From assembly GCA_902806595.1 (NCBI GenBank), contig CADCXC010000005.1:434001-498000 (forward strand): DNA of 64,000 nt, in the 5' to 3' direction. Within the stretch, counting starts at the first letter, position 1. Every line of letters starts with the position of its first letter. Source of the DNA: Pyrenopolyporus hunteri. Taxonomy: Eukaryota > Ascomycota > Sordariomycetes > Xylariales > Hypoxylaceae. Shown in pieces: positions 38,006 to 48,540 of the stretch. The notes beneath the pieces were generated by a model. The model was not told the DNA's origin. It saw only the letters and a list, made by a program, of their open reading frames with translations, and ran no database searches. The translations under genes were made by a program, and so were the position numbers.

Positions 38006-41000
38006 TTACTCTATCTCTTGACCATCTCGATCATCCTCCTGCGTCAAATCGGTATTTATAACCAAATCATCCCTTCCTCTCAAGCGCATGATAATCGTCA
38101 CACCCTCGATCCCCAGATCCTCATCCTCATACCCACCCCCATCATCAATCCCATACCCATCTTCAACCTCACCCTCACCCGCACCACTGCCCTCCACCTC
38201 TCCCGCATACCCAACATCATTACCATCACCGTCCTCCCCACCCCTAAGCGAAGCCCGCGTCGACAACTCCGCCTTCAAAAACCTGATCTCCGCCGCCAGC
38301 GCCAGGTAGCGGTCTTTCCAGGTACACGCGTGGTTCGGCGGCGCGATGGGGCTGGGCCGGTGGACTTCGAGGTCCGACGGTTCGCCTGTGACGGTGAGGG
38401 ATTCGCTGCTTCCGGATTCTGGCGTTGAACCCGAGCCCGAACCCGAACGCCTGGTTTCGAGTGCAGTGGTGTGTTTGTCGTCTGTGTCTATGTTGGGGAG
38501 GGTATGATGTGGGAGGAGAGGGGAGGAGGAGACGCTCGAGCGAGCGGATAGGGGGCTGTGGGATGAGTTACATGATTTCCAGGTATCTTCGGTTTGGAGG
38601 TGAGTTTGGTGGCGGCGGCTTGGTTGAGGTGATGCATGGCGGTTCTCTGCGAGAGAATAGTCGTGAAGGGACGTCGGCGAAGTGTTCGGATGGACGGATT
38701 CCTGGTGACTTACCCCGGACTGCACGTATTGGGACGAATGACCCTTCTAGGGTTCTGGTCTCTGGTGGTGTGTGATGTGCAAAGCGGTTATCGGAGAAGG
38801 GGCAGCCATCCGTAGAAGCTCGTGGCTTGACTTGTTCGGCTGGTTACCTACATATTGCGATTTAGGGGTCGAGCTCGTCGAACGCTTGGCTCTTTCACCC
38901 CTTGAGCTCGTCTTGCGAACATTTGACAGATCTACGTAGCTTCTGATGCTGACGTGGCGCAGCCTAGCTCTAGCGTCACCTGCTTCTTTGCCCGGCGCTT
39001 TCAGCCATAGTGGTGGACTGAAGATGTGATTTCTAGGTATCGGCCTCTTATTTCGAGGGGCGTCTGCGGTATCTTTTGCGACGGTCGACTCCGGCCTTTT
39101 ACCGGCGGATTCGCTTCCGTTTACAGCATAGAAATCCGTAACGTTGCGGGTATGATCACATCGTCTATCTGCGTGGGAAACTTGTTTGGTACTGGTAGAT
39201 TCGGGCACTTGGTTTCGGTCTGCGATTTCATATCCTCCCGAGCACTGTTCAGGGCGGTTATGCCCCGGTTCATCTCCCCTGTGCGCGGCTCTGGATGGGA
39301 AGGCCGATTCAGTATACTGGACACTCCGGCGCAGCTCGATGCAGCTATGTTTATCTCGTAATGGATTTCCTCTGAGTAATTGATATGCCAGGTCATGTTG
39401 AGTATTATCTACTGGCTGGGTCTGCCTACCGTGCTGGTGATAACCTGAAGGAACTGCTTCTTGAACATAGTGAAGATGATCCGCCCATGTCATAGATTCG
39501 TCTTGTACGCGATGTTCAAAGTGTCTCGAAGGCCGCGTCTTTGGGGTTCTGACTATTTTGGTTAACAAAGGCGGTGTTTCGGCCCTGCCAGGTGGATTTT
39601 CCGTACGGCTAGTAGGTAGGTGACGGAATTCGTGGTCGACTCCACTAGCAAGGTGCTTCGTAATATGGTGAGGATTGTGGAAACCCGTAGAGTGATACTG
39701 ATGAATCAGATCATGCCGGATTTGTGATATATTCTTGCTAGAATGCCGTTTTGGCACACGAATGGCAGAGGCATTATCTAATACGACTGATTCTTTACGC
39801 GAGCCCCTGAATCTTTCGGCTTCTTCACTTCGATCTAAGGAACAAGTGATACTATGCCGATATGGGTAATGTCCGGCGTGTGTTGCTCTACACATTGGAT
39901 CATCACATTCGACGTCGGCGTTAGACGTTTCGCAGTCCGAGTCGTCTGTATCTGTTTGGGAGGATCTTTGACGATACGACTGTTGGACAGCTGGTTCTCC
40001 CGATACCTTATCAAGGATGGCAAAGGAATTCCGCTTTATATAGTGAGTAGGAAGGCTTCGCGGCGGACCCGGTGTCTCTGGAAAAGGACTTGTGGCCACC
40101 GGTGCCGGAGGTTCCGTAGGTTGTGTCGAATTCTTCCTATTTATACGACCCGAATTCTTCAACCGTAATTCGGGATAAGCGACCTCCTTATAGTGCGGAT
40201 GAGACGGCTGGTGCAAAGCCAATAAGTGAGTTGACTGGTTATTACTTATCGCACTGGTTGGCCTTGATGCTTGCAGTATAGGCTGTATAGGTCTTGGGGC
40301 CGATGAAGCCGGCCGATAACGTTGTGCTCTATCTAGGCCAACGGCGCGACTTAGATGATGCGAAAAGGCTGTATGACTCCTTTCGGTAGTCTCGGGGACC
40401 TCATAGAGACATTGGGCACATAACTGATGCCGACAGGATGAGCAACGACTTTGCGACCAGGTCTGTGCAGAGCAGACGTGGCAGATTCTACAGCATCGTC
40501 GGGGGCCGGCAGTTCTATCGCCTGAAAGAGCGAGGTCTTCGTCGGAAAACCAACCGGGCGGCCTCTTGATACCGTACCGCTCAAATACTTCGCGTGCGAA
40601 CCTGCGCTGTTCGGCCCCCGCGGTTGGAGATGAGACCCGTGACGCTGTTGACGCACTCGAGGTATTTGATACTACTGGAATACGTTGTGTCGTATGTAAG
40701 GGGTTGGCAACTAATGGAGAGCGAGTATAGCCTGGAACTTGATTGAGGTTGTCAAATGCTGTGTACGGGCTATCAGTAAACGAGCTTGTGAGGCTATATC
40801 TTGGCCTGACGAGGGCTAGGCCACCAGAGCGATGTGGATAATGCTGCTGGCCTGGCTTAGCGGGATTCTTAGCGCTTTTACTGTAATTGGAGTTGTTTAT
40901 AGCAGATGCGTGTGCGTGATTACAAACGTCCCGACTACGATCTAGTTCAACCGACAATGGTCCAAATGGAGCAGGCCACGGTCCTGCACTGTTGAAATAT

Positions 41001-41233
41001 GAGCCCGAGTATCGTCCCTAACCAACCAATACATATTTCCGTTCTCGGGCTGCGAATTCGGGGTCTTCCGGCGGCACGTGGTGGGAGCGAGTAAGACGGT
41101 GGAGCCTATGTATCCGCGACGAGACAGTGCCTTTTGGGATGATCCTTTGAGCTAAAACTGCTGGTTCGTAGGCGACAGGCGTATTCGTGCTCGTAGGAGG
41201 ATCGTCCCAGGACCAGGTCGACGTGGTTGACAT
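38006..41233 (-). CDS. large Cys-cluster, low-complexity protein, unknown function
   Basis: Proposed exons: 41233-41023, 40983-38852 and 38719-38006, giving 1018 residues in one frame. The first intron (39 bases, donor GTTAGG, acceptor GTGCAG) joins RKYVLVG to PWPAPFGPLSVEL; it is very short and uncertain. The second (132 bases, donor GTAGGT, acceptor GTGCAG) removes the TAG at 38749-38747 that otherwise separates two frames in the same phase. Another donor at about 38847 with an acceptor near 38650 is also phase-compatible. About residues 234-262 hold a zinc-binding-like cluster with C-x2-C pairs (CRIC, CSSC, CAQC). Most of the rest is disordered and rich in Ser, His, Arg and Pro. The C-terminal segment has a helix (TWKDRYLALAAEIRFLKAEL), an acidic Gly-rich stretch, and GVTIIMRLRGRDDLVINTDL. 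I do not recognise a family name. A single gene is favoured, but two genes are possible. Confidence 0.65.
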
Positions 41234-41685
41234 AGTTAAGAGCTGAGAGGTCGAATCTTAGTCTGTCACCGATAATAGATGCTGGCCGCTATTATGCAGT
41301 CGTGATAATACAATAATTGATACTTGTTATGTCTATGACGGTTGATAAGAGGACGATCAAGGCTAGATTTTTGTTTTCTCTTGCGATAAGCCAGACGAAT
41401 TCGATGATTCAGAGATAGCGGGAAGTTGACCTTGAACTTCCCCAGAGAAACTAGAGACGCTACGGCAAGGGGAGGGGGGAGAGGAAGGGCAAGAACTGAT
41501 GTGAGGCATGGAAAGTGCTGGCGCGGTCGATAAACCCCAAATGTGCAGAACTTAAGTAGGGCCAAAGCATGCTGAATTCGTGCTATTAGGCGGCTCTGTA
41601 GTAAGGAACATGTTTGTGATGTACAAGTTACCGTGGTAGCTCCTTTTCTCTAGGGCTTCTTCTAAGGCATCATCTATAGCATCAT
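41234..41685. other. short intergenic gap
   Basis: Promoter side of the large Cys-cluster gene and 3' flank of the F1 delta subunit gene, both on the minus strand. The frame at 41552-41740 only re-reads the terminal exon region in another phase. Nothing else is visible. Confidence 0.5.
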
Positions 41686-42489
41686 CTATTTGAGGGCTGC
41701 TTGCAAGCTCTCCAAAACCTGTGAGTATGTCAGCGATCACTCTGTGATGGTATCATTGAGCAAGATGGCTATAATATACCTCCAACTCAATCTTAGCTTC
41801 CGCAATGTCCTGCTCACTTCCGCTGCCGCTTGCGACCTTTTGCGCCTCTGTGATTTGGGCCCTGACGGCATCCGCGCTGAAGTCTTCTAGCGGGTATCCC
41901 TCAACGGCGTTGATGCTCAGAACCGAGTTGGGCTGCACGACGGCGAAGCCACCGGATACTGCCGTTAACTGAAATTTAGCGTTACATCCCGAAGCTGTAC
42001 TGTCTGTGCCACCTACGGAAGAACTGCTTGCTGCTGCCATTCTCCTCCACGACCTCGACTAGGCCCGGCTTCAACTGCTCGATAGCGGGGACGTGGTTGG
42101 CGAGAACACCCATCTCTCCCGACTCGGCGGGGATGTTGACCTGGACGACATCTTGGGACTTGTATATGGACTATTGCGGGAATTAGCTAGTCGGACACTT
42201 GGGTCGCTTCATGGACGTGTGCTGATCGAGAGGCCGTGCTCCGGACGGCGGCATTTTCGGGACGGATCGATAGCGAGATCGGTTTTCATACCTGGTGGGG
42301 GAGAGACAAGCTCAGCTTGATCTGGGGTGAAGGTTAGCAACGGGGAACGGGCACGAGGGCGTAGGTCAAAGGACAAACCTTGTCGGATGCGGCCTCGGCG
42401 TAGGTCCTTCGCTGAAGGGGCTGGACAGGGAGCCGCAGAGCTGTGGGACGAGCCCTGAGGGCTGCGCGGGCGACGCGGAGGGTGTTCAT
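41686..42489 (-). CDS. atp16: mitochondrial F1 ATP synthase delta subunit
   Basis: Central-stalk subunit of F1Fo ATP synthase (bacterial epsilon homologue), in the mitochondrial matrix. Five exons: 42489-42379, 42321-42292 (30 bases), 42170-42017, 41958-41780 and 41718-41686. Together they give 168 residues, close to the usual 165. The joined protein runs from a presequence rich in Arg/Ala (MNTLRVARAALRARP, cleavage probably near RRTYAEAA), through IKLSLSLPHQ and SIYKSQDVVQVNIPAESGEMG, FFLSGGFAVVQPNSVLSINAVEGYPLEDF, to the helical hairpin ending ELEVLESLQAALK. Every intron starts GT and ends AG and preserves phase. ATG 42489 was chosen because the presequence starts there; an in-frame ATG 69 bases upstream would put non-presequence residues in front. 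Confidence 0.95.
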
Positions 42490-42790
42490 GATGACTGGTG
42501 CTGTCAATTGGGGGATATGCGACAGAGCAAGCTCACGATGAACATTGACATGAAGCAATTTCGAAGTTGTCGGGCTTTCGGAGCACGGTGTGGGCCTAGC
42601 CTGATTTGGGATAGTACGAGCACGTGATATACGAACATCCGATCAAGAGGATCTTTAGATTTTTATGATAGACTTTCGATTACCTGGAAAATCACGTGAA
42701 TTAGCAGCCCGCCTTACTCATCAAGCCACATTGCTGGCATCCCACTCAAAGCCCCCACTCACACACCTTCGTCACCTATCACCTATCACC

Positions 42791-42825
42791 TACACGCACA
42801 CGCACACGCACACGCACACTCACAT
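42791..42825. repeat. CACACG hexanucleotide repeat
   Basis: About five near-perfect copies of a CACACG/CACGCA unit, read directly, about 300 bases upstream of the atp16 start on the minus strand. Confidence 0.85.
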
Positions 42826-45800
42826 GTGCAATTATTTACGTCCAATAGGATGATATCTCTAATCTCAAATTTCACTTCCGTAGAGAAGGGAGAATATTGA
42901 TAACATAATGTCGTCTGCTACCATCTTACATCAGACAGCCCTTCCAAATTCAGGCTCTTTGCGATGATAAAGTGTTACCTGAGATCGATTCAGATATTGC
43001 CTACCCTTCTTTACATAGAGCTCGAGTTTCACAGATACCCTGAAATTGCTCATCATGACGTTTTCTCAAACGCCTAAAGATGGTTAGCACATCTACCTAC
43101 ATACCTATTAGTTGCTTTCCCGGCAACCCAGTACTGGAAACCGACGGGCGGAATGTCATCGCTGTCAAATGTCTAATAGTCTGGCTCTTGAACGTGGCGG
43201 CCTTGCTAGAGTCAACTCTCTCCCCTGCCAAGTCAGGATGATCGAGTCGCGTATTAGTCCTCTATGGATTTCCGCTAACAACATCCCCAAGACTTCAATA
43301 AGCCTAAATTGAGTTGCCCCTTAGGTGAAATGGCAGTCGCCGATTAGTGCGCTTCCTCCTGGCGTAATCTCTGGGGATAGCTACTGAAGCGCTTCGGATA
43401 TCCAAATGCAGATCTAGATATTGCATCATTGCCCTATTCGTGGCCCATCGCCATTCGGAGTCTACTTCCAACGTTAACCCCGGTCAAATTTAACTACGTA
43501 TGTACCTAGGGAGACGAACTTCTTAACTCGCTGTTGGGGTTCGATAATAACCGCCGATGTACGGATTTGATTAGACCCTGGAGAATCCTACCTACCTACA
43601 TACCAGTGGATGTCGCACATCTATCAAACATCACGAGTGAGGGGGTCGACAGGGATTTGGACCCTGCCATGCCTTTCCTATGCGTATACTACGGTATGTA
43701 GCATGGTAGGAACGAAGACACGAATCACCGACGGGGGGAGGGGGAGTTGGCCCAGCTAGGTCTAGTATTTTTCAACCAGGCGCTGATGCCGCCTATTTGT
43801 AGTAATAAGCTTGATGAGCGGTCGTGAATGCGGGGTCTTCGAAAGCTAGCACTTGCATGCGCGTTGTCGCTAAGGAGATCTAACATGCTGGGTTGGTTAA
43901 GTTGGTTAAGGGAGGAATGATTCAATCCTCTTTCGCCGCGGCACCATGATCACAAGTACGAGTTTTGACCAGACAGCATACTCCGAACTACTGTTTGATC
44001 ACCAAGTGACCAAGGCGAGAAAAGCAACGATGGACGGAGCGGCGCAGGCATCGGGCAATAACTTCACGCATCAGTTAGGCGCTGAAAAAAGGAGCGAATA
44101 GAAGTAAGTAAGGCATGGTCAGGTTACCTCTCAAGCCGACGGAGAGCGAGTTCTGCGCCCATCTGTGCCATATGTTAAGGCAGATCAACCTCATTTCCCC
44201 CTCCAGAGTGGGATCATTGGGGATCCAAATTCGTCTTCATTCGCCGTGAGATGGCCTAGCGCAGCCTCTTCCATTGGCGGAGGCTGATGGGATTTGGAGA
44301 AGCGCACCAGGATTGCCACTCCTCGTCACGTCAACTATCCGAAGATCTCACATGTCCCAGCAGCGCAAACCCAACACGTGTTTTGCGAGAGCTGCAACTT
44401 TTTTATTCTTTCTTCGAGATCAACGAGAAGCATAACGATGCGAAACCCGAGTGGTCTTCGGTATCCTTTCTGATGTCAGAGGGCATAATGGTGTGAATGA
44501 TAGAGTTGCATATGAGGCAGGCGAGGAAACCCACATGTCTCGGAGGATACATGTAGGCTGCTTCTATTATCCCGAACACCCGCGCGGTGTGGCCCGGACA
44601 ACCATGGTACATAGGTTGCGTGCTACCAGCCTAGTACAGGGTTCTGCGTAACCGATACCAAATGTCATGCTGGACGCAGGAGGGCATATCGATTCGACAT
44701 TGGACGAATCATGGCGCTGAGCAGAGCCGGGGGAACGGATCACGTATGTTCTATACCGTATTACACTGTACGCCATTCCTCCCCTACTATGGCACTCCCC
44801 CTCATACCCTTACACCACGCAGGACAATTGTCATAGACCTGACAAACGAATCCGTCCTTGTAAGGCGGCTCATAATATCTTAAATCTTACCTTGCCCGGG
44901 ATCAACGACCTTCCTAACCTTGGCTTGAAACAGTCGGAGCGAGGCTTACTAGAACGAACTTTTTAGGCTTCGTATAGCGAGGAGAGTTCACCGCCTGTCC
45001 GGACGAACCAACTGCTTTTTTCTATGTACATCGTATGCAATGGCACGGTACGAATACATACGCGTGTAGGCAGGCTTGGGTGTACCTACATTCTACATAC
45101 ATACCACTTACATATGATCGAGCTGCAAGTAGAATCAGCCTCTGCAAGTGGTTAGTGGCTAGTGGTCAGATAATGCAAATGGTAATAAATTGCTGAGAGT
45201 ATCATTACACAACTCTCGGGATAGGCGAAAGGACGGTGGGTGAGACGGCAGGTCGAAAGTACGGTTGCGTCTTGATTCTTTATCTGCAGTTTATACAATT
45301 TAGACACGAGGGCTTGGGGAGAAAGATATTGTAGCGATCCGGCAAATTCATGAACAAAAGGTTGCTTTCGACCTGAACATAAACGGACAAAGTGCATTCA
45401 AATGTTTACCCCTTTAACGCCCCTTTTCCATAATAACGTTTTGATCGTATTATACATACATGTATTAAACCTACACGTGGATATGTACCTAAGTAGTACC
45501 TATGTACACACCCAGAAGAGGACCTTAGGAAGGCTAGCTCTATGCATGTCTTTCATTATTGTGTGAGAGGGATTTTTGACATGATTCAATGCGGACAGTG
45601 CAAACTTACGGTCACCGGAGTATTTCTTACAGGAAGGTCCGTGTAAAAGGGGGTGATCCATTGTTAAGGTAAAGAGGTAAAGCGGTATCTCCCCAACAAG
45701 ATGCCAGCAAGGAGATTGAAGAAAAAGAAAAACTTTTTTTCAAGCCGGTAAAATTTTATATGGCTCTAGATTAGCTGTGCAGTAGACTGTAGAGGTAGTG

Positions 45801-48232
45801 TATGTGGGCGTGTAGCCGAGACATTTTTTTTTTCGTCGATTAATCGGAGCTACGCGTTACTTGGACGATGCGCGAAATTAGGGAGAAGGAAATAAAAAAA
45901 TAAAGAAAATAAAGAAAAAAAAATTCGCTAGTTCGAAAAGTGGCTCGCTAGATGGGCGATCAAGCAGAACATACCTACCGACTAGGGATCTGACGATATT
46001 CAGCCCGGCGCGTTCATGTATGTATTACGGCGTATAGCTTGACAAAATCAGTGAAATTACTTGCAGGTCCAGATGCGCCCGGACATTTTTTTTCCTTTCT
46101 TGTTCAACAGAGCGGCCTCGCCCCCCTGTATTACCATCCGCCCGCCGCCCATAGGCCGCGGGTGGTAATGCATATGTAGATGAACGGTACACTATACAGT
46201 TAGATGAGAAAGGCGAAATCGGCATTCTATTCTGGTATTCCCATTGCCCTGGGAAAGGGAATGTTACGGTCGAAATCAGGAAGTAGGCGCCTACTCATCC
46301 GGTACAGCCTAGGTGGACTTAATTCATCTATTTCGCAATAATCGAACCGTCTGCGCAGATTCCTAATGTGTACGTCTTGTAAGTAGGACTTTGATTCGAT
46401 GTTCCGTATATCGTAAGTGTAAGACGAGGCGCATATATATTATGTATGTACGTATGTAAGGTATACACAATACAAGACATAGGTGTATCGAACTCCTTAA
46501 AATATCTAGGGCTGTATGTACATGTATGTGGATATGCAAGGTAGGTATCACGATACATGCACTAACCGCGCAATCCATATGTACCTAACCTACGTTTATC
46601 GTGTGCTATGGTACTCGCATGTATATAAGCGTTTGGACTAGGTAGTTGTCATATGAACGTGAGTAAGTGCACACGCACGGTATCGTCGATACGATACATA
46701 CCTACGTATGTACACGTCCACGCACGTCCTCCCGCGCCGGGGGTTCCTCGGTGATGAGTGGCTGCTGGTGCTGGCGCTGATGCTGCGTCGATGCGTCGAT
46801 AAAAAAAGACTTGACGAGAGGGAAAAGAAACAAGGGGCCCGCCTTATCCTCGAAACATCCATGGATCCCCCGCCCGTAATCCACGTTTTAAAGCCAAGAT
46901 TCCAAGCCTTCATTATCCGCTGCTAGTGTGCTAATAGCAATCGCTCAATGTTCCACAGTGTTGTAGCCAAGATTGGGTACGGAGTACGGAGTACGGTAGA
47001 TACCTGCTACATTGTACATGGTGTACCGTAGTCAGGTCTTGGGGCGAGTCACCAGGCTCGAAAGGTTACCTAGCGCTCAGGAATGGTTAGCTCTGACTAA
47101 TGGAACCTTACGTTTCTCGAATGGCGGGCATGGCGAGCGTGGACAGGGCACGGCTAACCATTTACAGTTACCAAAGTTACCTGACCAGGTACAGTCCCTA
47201 ACTCTCTTTTGCATACATCCATGTACCACATCGAGAGAAGGTACCGACTCAACGCAGCAACTGACGGTGGATGGAAGTCGCCATTTGCCTTTGCCTTACC
47301 TGTTTTTTTTTTATTTAATTATTTTCTTTTTTAGCTTAGCTTTAGGGTTTTCCCGTTATGTAACTATAACGGACCATGAAAAATGACTGGGCTACTTTTA
47401 CGCTTCTATGGATACCGCCTGTTCTCCCGCCTCGGTTTTCCCACGCTTCAGTTTCCCACTCATTCGTTTCCCCTTCCCTTTCCACCGCCCCCCCAGCGTT
47501 GCGCCGTACGGTGATCAAATTCTTTTTTCTTACTACCCAGCTTGGGTAGTGTTCTACGACGCCAGTCCATACATGCAAATACCTTTCTCATCCTAGGACG
47601 ATCCACATACAAACAAACCGTCAAGAACGCAGAACCAGATCCCGTAGCCTCTGGCTCTATCCTCATAGGGTCTTCCCCCCCTCTTCCCGCTTCTAATTCC
47701 TGAACTTCTTAATCTCCCATTTCCATCGTCTCTTCTCCCTCCTTCTGCCGACTCTCATTCTTTTCCAGGCAAGTTCTCGTTGCATCCTTAGGGGTCCAAG
47801 ACCGGGACTTTCTGTCCCTTCGAGGCTTGCGATCACAGCCCTTGGGTGCTGCATCTCCCGTCCTCAGTATCCAGTCGGCATTTCCTTTAAACACGGCCAC
47901 GCCTCGACGTCATCTTTTAGTTAGGGCCAAGAATTCCTAAGACCCTGACGCCTCCCCGTGCTCACCCGATCGATTTTAACTGCTGCTGTGGCCCAAGGAG
48001 ATTAATTGCCCATTTTAATTTTTTGGCTACTGACGAACTATTGACGAACACTTTTTTATTTCGTCGTAGAGTCACAAACCCTCAACACAAGACAACCCGA
48101 AACCTCGCTCCGACCTCGCCGCGCCTTTTGTCGACTTACACACAACCTCTTTATCCTGTCGACTTCATCAAAAACAACGTTTTAACCTCCTTTACCACTC
48201 ACACATTTTCTACCATTGCCGTTCTCGACACC

Positions 48233-48250
48233 ATGGGCCGCCAATTATAG
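48233..48250 (+). promoter_or_regulatory. candidate uORF upstream of the acidic protein gene
   Basis: ATG GGC CGC CAA TTA TAG codes for five residues and has an excellent start context (ACACCATGGG). It lies about 290 bases before the main start. It could act as a translational brake if the transcript includes it. Where the transcript starts is unknown. Confidence 0.35.
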
Positions 48251-48540
48251 CGAAACGGTCCCTAGGGACAAATAGAAATCAATCTCCTTCCTGGGGATAA
48301 GGCTCGCACTCTGTGTGGCCTCCGAAACTATTTAGACAAAAACCATATCTAAATCTTTCTTACGTTTATCACATTCCCATATTCGATAACGCAATCGCAA
48401 AATTGAGAGCAGCACGTTGTAAGGAGGTGTAGGACGCGTGCTTTGGGGGACGTACCAACCTATCCTAATACGTCTAAGCGATTTGGATCGCGCGAAACTC
48501 GTATCACCTATTTAAGAGTTCAATTCCTATCGCCGTCAAA

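Larger units (their letters stand above)
42490..48540. other. about 6 kb intergenic, no supported gene
   Basis: Holds the atp16 promoter side, a CACACG hexamer repeat at 42791-42825, poly-A/T tracts near 45890-45925 and 47310-47330, GTAC/GTAT-rich stretches at 45440-45510 and 46435-46530, and tandem ACGGAGT units at 46978-47000. The last 800 bases are probably the leader and promoter of the acidic protein gene at 48541. No frame here has a recognisable domain. Confidence 0.5.
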
